NCBI GenBank assembly: GCA_964431545.1 | Contig: CAYSLC010000127.1 | Span: 1 to 16,606, forward strand | DNA length: 16,606 bases | Direction of reading: 5' to 3' | Source: CAYSLC01 sp964431545 | GTDB lineage: Bacteria; Desulfobacterota; Desulfobacteria; Desulfobacterales; JAABSP01 | Shown: positions 1 to 7,981 of the stretch, one piece after another | How the letters are laid out: each line of letters opens with the position of its first letter | Numbering within the stretch: the first letter of the stretch is position 1 | Position numbers and translations under genes: made by a program | Notes under the pieces: model-generated | What the model was told of the DNA's origin: nothing | The model's database searches: none | The model's input: the letters and a program-made list of their open reading frames with translations, nothing else

Positions 1-2
1 GT

Positions 3-293
3 GTAGTGATTCTTTCAGAAGAAGGTGCTCTGCTGTTTTCGAAATTCAAGCCTGAGCAGGAGCCGGACGAGAAAAAAATAAAATCCCTGGACTTGAACCT
101 GCTGGCCGGCGCCCTGTCAGACATAGCTGAAACGGAAATAATATTCGACTCGGGGCGTTGTTATATACGAAAAAGCGGGGCCGGGTTCCTGATGGTGTTC
201 CTGGATGACCATGCACCTGTTTCAATGGTTTTCGATCTTCTACCAGCAGTTGAATCTGCGAGTCGGTTGCGTCTTCAGCCCGATGTCGACCGA
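3..293 (+). CDS. Partial roadblock/LC7-like protein fragment, 5' end outside window, 3' end unresolved
   Basis: The frame is open from the left window edge. It reads like a real protein for about 85-95 residues: an ILSEEGALLF strand, a charged linker, a helix near LDLNLLAGALSDIAE, then strands around TEIIFDSGRCYIRK and GFLMVFLDDHAPVSMV. This alternation and the closing LLP resemble small roadblock/LC7-type regulatory modules, but I cannot confirm the family. Codon use is less GC-rich than in the neighbouring kinases. The oddity is the 3' end: no in-frame stop occurs near 293, where the convergent kinase gene ends, and the frame stays open as its antisense until 3461. The native C-terminus has therefore probably been lost through a frameshift, a small deletion or a sequence error around 225-260. 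One neighbouring frame has a TGA at 251-253 that could have been the original end. The family call is weak; some coding origin is moderately likely. Confidence 0.35.
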
Positions 294-3200
294 TCAAGAG
301 GAGCCGGCCTCGTGGATCCCGGCCAGAACTTTCCGTACCTTTGCCGCCAGGTCCTTCACCGAGAACGGCTTCTGGATGAAGTCGAGCCCTTCTTCCACCA
401 CGCCATGGCGGGCGATGACGTTACCGGTATACCCGGACATGAAGAGGACCTTCGCCTCCGGCCGTCGGTGGGAGATTTTTTCGGACAGTTCGCGTCCGTT
501 CATGTCCGGCATGACCACGTCGGTGAAAAGAAGGTGCAGAGGCCCCTGGTGGCGGTCGCAGACTTCCAGCGCCTCTTTTCCGTCTTTTGCCGTAAGGACG
601 GTGTATCCCTGTCGCCGGAGGATGGCGCGGGCCAGGTGCCGGACCTGCTCGTTGTCCTCCACCAGCAGGATGGTTTCGTTGCCCCCGAGGTTCTCGGGTG
701 CTTCGGGAGGGCTTTCGGCCGCTGTTCCCGTCTCATCCGCTACGGGCAGAAAGAGGCTGAAAATGCTCCCTTCGCTCGGTTTGCTGGAGACCCGAATGCT
801 CCCCAGATGCTGCTTCACGATGCCATAGACCGTCGCCAGGCCCAGGCCGGTTCCCTTGTCCTGCTCCTTGGTGGTGAAGAAGGGTTCGAACAGGCGCGTC
901 CGGGTCGCTTCATCCATACCACAGCCCGTGTCGCTCACGCGCAGCATGACCGATCCGCCCGGCGGATCGCCTCCGACGTCCGCCGTCGATCCCTTATCCG
1001 ACGGTGCGGGCGCGGTTTCGATGGTCAGGGTGCCCCCCTCCGCCATGGCGTCCTGGGCGTTGACGGCCAGGTTCATGATCACCTGCTCGAGCTGCCCGAC
1101 ATCGGCCAGGACCGGGGGCAGGGACGGGGCCTTGACCATGCGGATGTCGATATCCTCCCGGATCGTTCTGCGCAGCAGCCGTTCGAACCGGGCCAGGACC
1201 TCGTTGATGTCCGTGGGCCGGATGTCGAGCACCTGTTTCCGGCCGAAGGCGAGGAGCTGACGGACCAGGTCCCGGGAGCGGCGCCCCGCGTGGAGGATCT
1301 CGCCGATGTAGGTTTTCCCGGCTTCGTCTCCCCCCAGATGGTCGAGGAGCATCTCGCCGTAGCCGAGGATGGGGGTGAGCAGATTGTTGAGGTCGTGGGC
1401 CACGCCCCCGGCCAGGCGGCCCACGGACTCCAGCTTCTGGGCCTGCTGGAACTGGGCCTCCAGTCCGGCCTTCTCCTCATGGAGACGGACCGTCTCCGTG
1501 ATGTCCTGGGTCGTCCCGAAGATCCGCGAGACCTTTCCATCCGGTCCGGCGGCGGCCTTGCCCAGGGTGAAGAGGTGCTTGACCGCTCCGTCGGGAAGGA
1601 TGATCCGGAACTCGATCTCGTAGTCCTCTCCTTTGGTGAGGGCGCGGTCCAGGACCTCGGCGCACCGGTCCCGATCCGCCGGATGGAGGATCTCGAAGTG
1701 TCCGGCCGCGGTCGGCGGACCTTCCGACGGGTCCAGCTCGAAGATCCGGTACATCTCCCTCGACCACCAGATCTCCCCGGTCTCCGGGGCGAAGCGCCAG
1801 CTTCCCAGCCGGGCCATCCGCTGGGCCAGTTCCAATTCCTCGGTCCGGCGACGGAGCGTCTCCTCCACCCGCTTCTGGTCGGTGACATCCCGGGCGATGC
1901 CCACATACCCGATCACCTCGCCGTTTTCGTCCCGGAGGGCGGATCCCCGGGAGGTGTGCCAGCGGACCGTCCCGTCGCGGTTGAGTGTCCGGTACTCCAC
2001 GCTGTTTCGCCGTTCCCCCGTGCGGAGCACCGTCTCCAAAAACTCCCGGCAGATGGTGACGTCATCCGGATGGACATAGGGCTCAAAGGGACGCCCGACG
2101 GCCGCCTCCGCCGGTTCGCCCATGTATTCCAACCAGTTGGGGGAGATATAGGTGAAGACGCCCTCGGGGGTCAGGGAGTAGACGATGTCGTTGGCGTTCT
2201 CCACAAAGGAGCGGAAGCGGTGCTCGCTCTCCCGGAGGGTTTCCCGGTCCCGGTACTCCCGGGAAATGTCCCGGAAGACCATCACCGCCCCCAGCAGGCC
2301 GCCGTCGTCCTTCCGGAGAGGGGCGGCGCTGTCCGCGATCTGCCGTTCGGCCCCGTCCCGTGCGAGCAGGCTGGTGTGATTGCCCAGTTTCACCGTCGCG
2401 CCGGTTCGGAGGACCTGCTCCACAGGGCTCTGCGACGGCTCCCGGGTCCGGGCGTCGATGATCCGGAAGATTTTCGCCAGGGGTTCTCCCCGGGCCTCTT
2501 CCAGGGGCCAGCCGGTCAGTTCCTCGGCCACGGGGTTCATGCGGGACACCCGACCCCGGGAATCGGTGGCGATCACGCCGTCGCCGATGGAATCGAGGGT
2601 GATGGCCAGCTCCCGCCGGCTCCGGCGCAGGGCCTCGTGGCCGCGGATCACCATCATGCCCGCCGCGGAGACGATTCCCACCAGGAGCGATTCCACCAGA
2701 AACGGCTGTTCCCGCCAGCCGTTCACCACCGCCGGCCAGACCGGCTTCCCCTCCAGCAGCCCCAGGATCGCCCAGAGCACCGGCGTGTTGAACGCTTGGT
2801 AGCAGAGCAGAACCGTGAGAAACCAGCCCGCCCCGTAAAGCCAGAGGTCGTCGAGCCGCGCGAGAAGATGGTCGTGGGTGGACCGGATCATGGCCAGGGC
2901 CGGGACCGTAAACAGCATGTTTCCCAGAAATACCAGGTGAAGGGGGAGCTGGCGCGGACCGCTGCCGGCGAGAACACAGGCCAGAAGCAGCGCCGCCGGG
3001 AACCGGCGCAGCAGGGCGAACCCCATGAATCCGAAGGCGAACCGGCCCTCGATGTAGATATCCGTGTGGGGGATCTTGACGTTGAGGTAGCTGGCGATGG
3101 TTCCCAAACCGGCCAGGACCAGGAAGAGGAGAACCTCCTTGCGCGGCGAAGCCGGGGGCCGTCGATCCTCCGGCGCCTTCCCTTCGGGTCCGTGGGTCCG

Positions 3201-3308
3201 CCGGCGGTCCTTTTCGCGGACCGATCCGTTGCGCCGCCCGTCGGCGGATTCGTTGGGAACAGTCCCGTCCCCGCCCCCGCCCCTTCCCAGCGGATCGATG
3301 CGTTTCAT
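294..3308 (-). CDS. Membrane hybrid sensor histidine kinase, three PAS domains plus receiver
   Basis: A 1004-aa hybrid histidine kinase, the downstream member of a tandem pair. A basic, polar N-terminus (1-55) precedes about five hydrophobic membrane segments (about 58-221), a MASE-like sensor region I cannot assign to a named family. Then come PAS1 (about 229-350, beginning LDSIGDGVIATD), PAS2 (about 360-478, FVENANDIVYSL), PAS3 (about 490-605, LGSWRFAPETGEIWW), the dimerisation domain with GGVAHDLNN (phospho-accepting His638), an ATPase domain with N box MNLAVNAQDAM (about 745-755), DTGCGM, FEPFFTTK and GTGLGLA, and a C-terminal receiver (about 878-996) with Asp930 in TDVVMPDMNG, MSGYT and KPF. 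The ATG overlaps the stop of the upstream kinase as ATGA and has a GGAGGG ribosome site, so translation is probably coupled. It likely autophosphorylates at the inner membrane and passes phosphate to its own receiver; no DNA-binding partner lies in the window. Confidence 0.93.
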   Translation of the reverse strand: MKRIDPLGRGGGGDGTVPNESADGRRNGSVREKDRRRTHGPEGKAPEDRRPPASPRKEVLLFLVLAGLGTIASYLNVKIPHTDIYIEGRFAFGFMGFALLRRFPAALLLACVLAGSGPRQLPLHLVFLGNMLFTVPALAMIRSTHDHLLARLDDLWLYGAGWFLTVLLCYQAFNTPVLWAILGLLEGKPVWPAVVNGWREQPFLVESLLVGIVSAAGMMVIRGHEALRRSRRELAITLDSIGDGVIATDSRGRVSRMNPVAEELTGWPLEEARGEPLAKIFRIIDARTREPSQSPVEQVLRTGATVKLGNHTSLLARDGAERQIADSAAPLRKDDGGLLGAVMVFRDISREYRDRETLRESEHRFRSFVENANDIVYSLTPEGVFTYISPNWLEYMGEPAEAAVGRPFEPYVHPDDVTICREFLETVLRTGERRNSVEYRTLNRDGTVRWHTSRGSALRDENGEVIGYVGIARDVTDQKRVEETLRRRTEELELAQRMARLGSWRFAPETGEIWWSREMYRIFELDPSEGPPTAAGHFEILHPADRDRCAEVLDRALTKGEDYEIEFRIILPDGAVKHLFTLGKAAAGPDGKVSRIFGTTQDITETVRLHEEKAGLEAQFQQAQKLESVGRLAGGVAHDLNNLLTPILGYGEMLLDHLGGDEAGKTYIGEILHAGRRSRDLVRQLLAFGRKQVLDIRPTDINEVLARFERLLRRTIREDIDIRMVKAPSLPPVLADVGQLEQVIMNLAVNAQDAMAEGGTLTIETAPAPSDKGSTADVGGDPPGGSVMLRVSDTGCGMDEATRTRLFEPFFTTKEQDKGTGLGLATVYGIVKQHLGSIRVSSKPSEGSIFSLFLPVADETGTAAESPPEAPENLGGNETILLVEDNEQVRHLARAILRRQGYTVLTAKDGKEALEVCDRHQGPLHLLFTDVVMPDMNGRELSEKISHRRPEAKVLFMSGYTGNVIARHGVVEEGLDFIQKPFSVKDLAAKVRKVLAGIHEAGSS
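1348..1445. repeat. Near-identical 98-bp segment shared with 4377-4474 (copy 1)
   Basis: This segment encodes the histidine box of the downstream kinase. It matches 4377-4474 at 94 of 98 positions by direct reading, with the same orientation and an offset of 3029 bp. The four differences are mostly at silent positions. It reflects the tandem duplication of the kinase gene and could support homologous exchange between the copies. Confidence 0.9.
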
Positions 3309-6229
3309 CGGCCCTCCGCGGAACCGGGGGACCCGGTGGGCGGGACCTTGTCCATCACCTCCCGCACCTTGACCGCCAGGTCCTTCACCGAAAAAGGCTT
3401 CTGGATGAAGTTGAGACCCGCCTCCATCACCCCCTGCTGGGCGATGACATCGTCCGTGTAGCCGGACATGAACAGGACCCGGACGCCGGGAAGGCGGTCC
3501 ACAATGGCGTCGTAGAGGTCCTTGCCGCTCATCCCCGGCATGACCACGTCGGTGAGCAGGAGATGGACCGGCCCCTGGTGGGTCTCCAGGGCCCGCAGGG
3601 CCGCCTCCGGATGCTCCGCCAGAAGGACCATGTACCCATGGCGGCGGAGAACGGCGTGGGTCAGCTCCCTCACCTGCTGGTTGTCCTCCACCAGCAGGAT
3701 CGTCTCGGTGCCGGAGAGATCCCCGGGCCCCTCGGGTTCGGTTTCCGAGGCGGCGGGCGGCCCGTGAAAGACCGGCAGGTAGACCTTGAAGGTGGCCCCG
3801 TGCCCCGGCTCGCTGTAGACCCAGATGTTGCCGCCGTGCTGCTTGACGATGCCGTAGACCGTGGCCAATCCCAGGCCGGTCCCCTTCTCCTTTCCCTTGG
3901 TGGTGAAGAAGGGCTCGAAAAGGTGGTCCTGAACGTCGGTCCCCATGCCGCAGCCGGTGTCGCTGACGCTCAACATGACATAACTGCCCGGTTTCACGCC
4001 CTCCCGGTCCGAGGCATACGCCGCGTCCAGCTCCGCCGGGGCGGTCTCCAGGGTCAGGGTGCCGCCGCCGGCCATGGCATCCTGGGCGTTCACCGCCAGG
4101 TTCATGATCACCTGCTCCAACTGGCCGGTGTCGGCCTGGATCAGCGGCAGGGAAGGGGCCGGGATGAGACGGATGGCGATGTCCTCCCGGATCGTCCGCC
4201 GGAGGAGACCTTGAAACCGGGACAGGACCTCGTTGAGATCCGTCGGCTTGAAATCGAGCACCTGTTTCCGGCTGAAGGCGAGGAGTTGGCGCACCAGGTC
4301 CCGGGAACGTTCGCCGGCCCGGACGATCTCCTCCAGGTAGGTGGCGCGGATCGCCTCCCCCAGGGAGCCGGCCCGGAGCATCTCGCCGTAGCCGAGGATG
4401 GGGGTGAGGAGGTTGTTGAGGTCGTGGGCCACGCCCCCGGCCAGACGGCCCACCGACTCCAGCTTCTGGGCCTGGTGGAACTTGGCCTCCAGCCTGGTCT
4501 TCTCTTCCGTGAGATGGATCTGCTCGGTGATGTCCCGGGCGATGATCTGAACCGCCTTGCCGCCCTGGTGGTCGATGGGGATGCCGGTCACCTCGATGTG
4601 GCGCTCGGCCCCGTCGGGCCGGATGATTTTCTGCTCATAGACCGGAGATCGGTTCCCCGAATTCAGGAGATGTTCCACCCGTTCCCGGGAGCTTCGGCGC
4701 CGGTCCGCGGGGAGAAACTCGGTAAGCGGTCTGCCGATGACCTCCTCGGGCCGGGAGATCCCGAGCATCGCGCACCCGCCCTGGTTGATGAAGCAAAGCC
4801 GCCCTTCCTGATGGATGGCGATGAGGTCGGGAAAGAGTTCGACCAGCATCCGATACTTTTCCTCGCTCCGTCGGAGGGCCGTCTCCACCTGCCGATGGGA
4901 GGTGACGTCCTGCAGGGATCCGTAGAGGCGCCGCGTCTCGCCTCCCCGGCCCGTTTCCGCCTGTCCCCAGGCGATGCAGTGGCGGACCTCCCCGTCCCCG
5001 TGGACGATCCGCAGGGCCAGCTCATAGGACGTGCCGTGGGCGATCGCCTCCTCCACCGCCTTCTCCAGGCGCGGCAGGTCCTCCGGATGGTACCACCGGG
5101 CCTGGTCCGCGAAGGAGGGCGCGCCCCGGGACGGGTCGCACCGAAAGATGCGGAAGAGTTCCTCCGACCATGTCACGGTGTTGTCGGCGAGGTCCCATTC
5201 CCAACTCCCCACATGGGTGATGCGCTCGGTCCGCTGGAGCATGGCCCGGCTCCGGCGCAGGGCTTCCCGGTTCCGGTACTCCCGGGAGACATCCCGGAAG
5301 ACCATCACCGTGCCGACCAGTCCGCCCTCGCCGTTGACCAACGGGGCCGCGCTGTCGGCGATCTGCCGTTCGCCGCCGTCCCGGGCGATCAGGCTGGTGT
5401 GGTTGGCCAGACCCACCACCACCCCCTCCCGGATGACCCGCTCCACCGGGTTCTCCGCCGGTTCCCGGGTCCGGGCGTTGATGATCCGGAACACCGTTTC
5501 CAGGGGCACCCCCTCGGCCTTCTCCAGGGTCCAGCCGGTCAGTTCCTCGGCCACCGGGTTCATCCGGACCACCCGGCCCCGGGCGTCCGTGGCGATCACG
5601 CCGTCGCCGATGGAATCGAGGGTGAGGGCCAGCTCCCGCTGATTCCGGCGCAGGGCGTCGTGGCTGCGCAGGGCCGTCATCCCGGCCGCGGAGACGATCC
5701 CCACCAGGAGAAACTCGACAAAATAGGGCTGTTCCCGCCAGCCCGCCGCGGCCGCCGGCCAGAGGGGGACCTCCCGAAGAAGCCCCAGAAGGGCCCAGGT
5801 GACCGGGGTGTTGAACACCTGGTAGCAGACCACGACGAGAACGAACCAGCCCGTGCCATAGAGCCAGAGGCTCCGGAACCTGGAAAGAATGTGCTGGTGG
5901 GACGCGCGGATCGTCGCCAGGGCTGGGACCGCATAGAGCATGTTGCCCGGAAACACAAGGGACATGGGGACCTGGTGCGGCCCGGCAATCGACAAAACAG
6001 CGGCCAGCAAGAGGCCCATCCAGAATCGGCGCAGCAGGGCGAACCCCATGAAGCCGAAGGCCCATCGGCCTTCGATATGGACCTCCGTATGGGGGATGTT
6101 GACGCTCAGATAGGCGGAGGCCGACCCCAGGACGACGAACACCAGGAATAGAAGAACCTCGGTGCGCAGCGGGGGAAGGGGCCGTCGATCCACCGGCGCC
6201 TCCGTCCCCATCTCGTCGATCTCGCCCAT
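3305..6229 (-). CDS. Membrane hybrid sensor histidine kinase, upstream paralogue of the pair
   Basis: A 974-aa paralogue of the adjacent kinase. Membrane segments lie at about 25-182. PAS1 (about 195-315) starts LDSIGDGVIATD, PAS2 (about 330-445) starts HVGSWEWDLADNTVTW, and PAS3 (about 455-572) contains FPDLIAIHQEGRLCFI. The histidine box has GGVAHDLNN (His602), followed by MNLAVNAQDAM, DTGCGM, FEPFFTTK and GTGLGLA, and a receiver (about 842-960) with Asp894 in TDVVMPGMSG, MSGYT and KPF. I chose the ATG at 6229 because a GGAGGAGG ribosome site lies just upstream and the membrane region follows soon after. The frame is open to 6634, but that extension is arginine/proline-rich and has no good ribosome site. 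The middle PAS domains are in the opposite order from the neighbour: this PAS2 resembles the neighbour's PAS3. Its stop overlaps the neighbour's start. The signal sensed is unknown. Confidence 0.93.
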   Translation of the reverse strand: MGEIDEMGTEAPVDRRPLPPLRTEVLLFLVFVVLGSASAYLSVNIPHTEVHIEGRWAFGFMGFALLRRFWMGLLLAAVLSIAGPHQVPMSLVFPGNMLYAVPALATIRASHQHILSRFRSLWLYGTGWFVLVVVCYQVFNTPVTWALLGLLREVPLWPAAAAGWREQPYFVEFLLVGIVSAAGMTALRSHDALRRNQRELALTLDSIGDGVIATDARGRVVRMNPVAEELTGWTLEKAEGVPLETVFRIINARTREPAENPVERVIREGVVVGLANHTSLIARDGGERQIADSAAPLVNGEGGLVGTVMVFRDVSREYRNREALRRSRAMLQRTERITHVGSWEWDLADNTVTWSEELFRIFRCDPSRGAPSFADQARWYHPEDLPRLEKAVEEAIAHGTSYELALRIVHGDGEVRHCIAWGQAETGRGGETRRLYGSLQDVTSHRQVETALRRSEEKYRMLVELFPDLIAIHQEGRLCFINQGGCAMLGISRPEEVIGRPLTEFLPADRRRSSRERVEHLLNSGNRSPVYEQKIIRPDGAERHIEVTGIPIDHQGGKAVQIIARDITEQIHLTEEKTRLEAKFHQAQKLESVGRLAGGVAHDLNNLLTPILGYGEMLRAGSLGEAIRATYLEEIVRAGERSRDLVRQLLAFSRKQVLDFKPTDLNEVLSRFQGLLRRTIREDIAIRLIPAPSLPLIQADTGQLEQVIMNLAVNAQDAMAGGGTLTLETAPAELDAAYASDREGVKPGSYVMLSVSDTGCGMGTDVQDHLFEPFFTTKGKEKGTGLGLATVYGIVKQHGGNIWVYSEPGHGATFKVYLPVFHGPPAASETEPEGPGDLSGTETILLVEDNQQVRELTHAVLRRHGYMVLLAEHPEAALRALETHQGPVHLLLTDVVMPGMSGKDLYDAIVDRLPGVRVLFMSGYTDDVIAQQGVMEAGLNFIQKPFSVKDLAVKVREVMDKVPPTGSPGSAEGR
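4377..4474. repeat. Near-identical 98-bp segment shared with 1348-1445 (copy 2)
   Basis: This is the partner of the repeat at 1348-1445. It lies in the histidine-box coding region of the upstream kinase, encoding the GGVAHDLNNLLTPI core. Shorter near-identical stretches also join 2569-2602 to 5596-5629 (PAS1) and 3008-3040 to 6031-6063 (membrane region), all in the same order. Confidence 0.9.
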
Positions 6230-6566
6230 GACGCCTCCTCCCTGTGTTGTGGTTGTGCGCCGGATCCCGTCCACCATTCCGGAAATGTTGCGGGTCTGTT
6301 TCGGTTGGAGAGATGGTGGCCGTGGGCGCCTCTTCGCCGACCTGCCCATCCGTTCGCCCCTCGATCGGCGCGCCCGGAGGGCGGATCTTGAAGTCCGTCG
6401 CGCCATGTTGCTTTTTCGCGCCGGTCCCGATGCCACCTTTCCGGCGTCCGCTCCCTTGACGCCGACACCGGGCCGCTCATCCAACACCGTCGAGCCGCGT
6501 TTCGGGCGTGCATGGGGGGACGGAACAGGCGTTCCCAACGGCCGGTTATGACCGTATATCCCGTTA

Positions 6567-6595
6567 TCAATAGGATACTTTCGGCTTCGTATCAA
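6567..6595 (-). promoter_or_regulatory. Candidate promoter for the kinase pair
   Basis: On the minus strand a TTGATA (plus 6590-6595) is followed after 17 bp by TATTGA (plus 6567-6572). The -35 matches the sigma-70 consensus at 5 of 6 positions, but the -10 is poor. It would leave a long leader of over 300 nt before the ATG at 6229, so another start nearer the gene is possible. Confidence 0.3.
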
Positions 6596-6614
6596 GTAAT
6601 TATCGGCCTCTCCT

Positions 6615-6626
6615 CGAATATATTCG
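6615..6626. promoter_or_regulatory. 12-bp perfect palindrome, candidate operator
   Basis: CGAATATATTCG is a perfect inverted repeat lying between the two divergent candidate promoters in the AT-rich half of the intergenic region. Its position, upstream of both transcription units, suits a dimeric regulator binding site. No regulator of the cassette is encoded next to it, so the binding protein, if any, is unknown. Confidence 0.35.
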
Positions 6627-6649
6627 CCTTTCATCAGTTCGGTTGGTGG

Positions 6650-6678
6650 TTGCCATTGAACGGGGTTTATGCCATATT
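6650..6678 (+). promoter_or_regulatory. Candidate promoter for the three-gene cassette
   Basis: TTGCCA (6650-6655) and CATATT (6673-6678) are separated by exactly 17 bp. They match the sigma-70 boxes at 5 of 6 and 4 of 6 positions. A start near 6685 would give a leader of about 35 nt that contains the AAGGGG ribosome site of the first gene. The pair is well placed but unproven. Confidence 0.45.
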
Positions 6679-6719
6679 GACGATTAGATAGAAGAGAAAG
6701 CGTTCAAGGGGCTTTGCCG

Positions 6720-7397
6720 ATGAAGAAAAAGCGGGAGATCCAATATGTAGATATTGTTTTCCTGGGTGACTTCAACCCATCTATTTTCTCGCCGGCATGG
6801 TTCGCCGTTCACGATCTAATCGGAGAGACAGAGGCCGAAACCGCGGAAGTACAGCTTATTCACTCGGATGTTGCGGTGTTCTCCCTCTCGTGGTGCCGAG
6901 TGCAGATCACCAGAGAACGGTTTTCGATCCTGACGGAGCAGGAAGCGTATTTTCAATTTTTGTTTGACTTGGTAATCGGTACGTTTCAACTGCTCTCTCA
7001 TACGCCCATCCGGGCGTTGGGACTGAACAGGGGGACGCATGTCAAATTGGATTCTGAAAAACAGTGGCATGCTTTCGGCCATTTCCTCGTCCCGAACGCC
7101 CCATGGGAAAAGGTTTTGGATGATTCCGGAATGCTCAAAGTCGAGGTGACCCAAAAACATCCGCCGAAAGATCCTTTGGACGGTGTTCTTAGAATCAAAA
7201 TCGAACCATCCAATCGCCTTGATCCCGGGGTTCTGTTTAACATCAACAAACATTTTGAAACTCAGAACCCAAAAGAAACCGGCTGCAAAGAGATCGTCGG
7301 AAAACTGAAAGAACAATGGCAGGATTTTAACATTCAAGCCGAGAATGCGGTGGATCGCATCTTAACGAATTTCGGGAAAAGAGGCTCAAATGAATAA
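6720..7397 (+). CDS. Uncharacterised protein, first gene of low-GC cassette
   Basis: A 225-aa protein I cannot assign. The ATG at 6720 is preferred over a TTG at 6714 because AAGGGG lies 8 nt upstream of it. It has no signal peptide or membrane segment. The N-terminal half has a conserved-looking pattern: DIVFLGDFNPSIFSPAWF, then VAVFSLSWCRVQITRERFSI, then a helical LFDLVIGTFQLL and HTPIRALGLNR. The second half has strands (LKVEVTQ, GVLRIKIEP) and a basic helical tail. The order, strands followed by a hydrophobic helix and an aliphatic-N-R turn, weakly recalls the TIGR04255 group of sporadically distributed proteins, but this is only an impression. Its stop overlaps the next start by 8 bp, so the two are co-translated. 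Composition is much less GC-rich than the flanks. A cytoplasmic role with the two downstream proteins is inferred only from context. Confidence 0.85.
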   Translation: MKKKREIQYVDIVFLGDFNPSIFSPAWFAVHDLIGETEAETAEVQLIHSDVAVFSLSWCRVQITRERFSILTEQEAYFQFLFDLVIGTFQLLSHTPIRALGLNRGTHVKLDSEKQWHAFGHFLVPNAPWEKVLDDSGMLKVEVTQKHPPKDPLDGVLRIKIEPSNRLDPGVLFNINKHFETQNPKETGCKEIVGKLKEQWQDFNIQAENAVDRILTNFGKRGSNE

Positions 7398-7974
7398 GGC
7401 GTTGACATTTACGGACTCCGAGGCCATTGCCGTAAAAGAGGACAGGGAGACGATTACCGAAAAAGACCCTTTTCATTCATTTCCAGGCCTTTCTCGACAG
7501 AGAATCGATTCGTTTTTCAAGGAACCTTCGCTGGAGCCAGATGACCCAAAAGCGCAAACACCAGGTAAGAGCGACGGGCTTGACAGCCAGCCGTTGCCAC
7601 TAAAAAAGAAGGCACCGATCGCATTCCTTCCGAAGAGACCATATCATCCACGGACCTTTTCATCTCTCCAGCGATGGGAAGGATATGTCATAGAAATCCT
7701 TGATGAATATTTTATTGCCAGAATCACTGATCTCGATGACGAGCACGAAGATGAGGAAATTGAAGTGATGTTTTCGGAAATCTCGGAAGATGATCAAGAA
7801 TTGATCCGCCCCGGCGCGATTTTTAACTGGCACATCGGATATGAAATGGAAAGAGGGACGGTCAAGCGAAGCTCCATCATTCGTTTCAGACGTATGCCCA
7901 AGTGGACCGAAAGCGATAAGGAAAAAGCAGAATCGTTTGAGAAGGAATTGAAACATTTTCTGAACGGTTTTTAG
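7390..7974 (+). CDS. Uncharacterised protein with disordered N-terminus and acidic beta-rich C-terminal domain
   Basis: A 194-aa protein with no recognised family. Residues 1-85 are polar and proline-rich and probably disordered, with a PFHSFPGLSRQRIDSFF motif. Residues about 95-170 look like a compact beta-barrel-like domain: RWEGYVIEILDEYFIARITDL, an acidic stretch DDEHEDEEIEV, then a GAIFNWHIGYEM segment and SIIRFRRMPKW. A charged helix closes the protein. The ATG at 7390 lies inside the end of the previous gene (8-bp overlap), which points to coupled translation. The next gene begins 7 bp after the stop. I recall similar WEG...IGYE...IRFRRLP proteins annotated as hypothetical but cannot name a family. 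A binding or adaptor role is conceivable; nothing in the sequence shows catalysis. Confidence 0.82.
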   Translation: MNKALTFTDSEAIAVKEDRETITEKDPFHSFPGLSRQRIDSFFKEPSLEPDDPKAQTPGKSDGLDSQPLPLKKKAPIAFLPKRPYHPRTFSSLQRWEGYVIEILDEYFIARITDLDDEHEDEEIEVMFSEISEDDQELIRPGAIFNWHIGYEMERGTVKRSSIIRFRRMPKWTESDKEKAESFEKELKHFLNGF

Positions 7975-7981
7975 GTCCGAC

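Larger units (their letters stand above)
6230..6719. other. Divergent intergenic region between kinase pair and low-GC cassette
   Basis: This is 490 bp with no gene I accept. The kinase-proximal part (to about 6540) is GC-rich and holds only an in-frame upward extension of the kinase. The cassette-proximal part (about 6540-6719) is AT-richer and contains the candidate promoters on both strands and a 12-bp palindrome, listed separately. The change in composition near 6540 may mark the left boundary of the inserted cassette. Confidence 0.6.

Noticed and set aside
6..3461. 1151-codon plus-strand open frame across the downstream kinase
   Set aside because: Beyond about 293 it is the exact antisense of a kinase with every diagnostic motif; the translated antisense is His/Gly/Pro/Arg-rich with no domain. 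Only the first 290 bases may be real.
3563..6151. 862-codon plus-strand open frame across the upstream kinase
   Set aside because: Antisense shadow caused by GC-rich third positions of the true kinase gene; no start signals and no recognisable motifs.
6230..6634. 135-codon N-terminal extension of the upstream kinase
   Set aside because: The internal ATG at 6229 has an excellent ribosome site, and the extension is Arg/Pro/Ser-rich without structure and crosses the promoter region.
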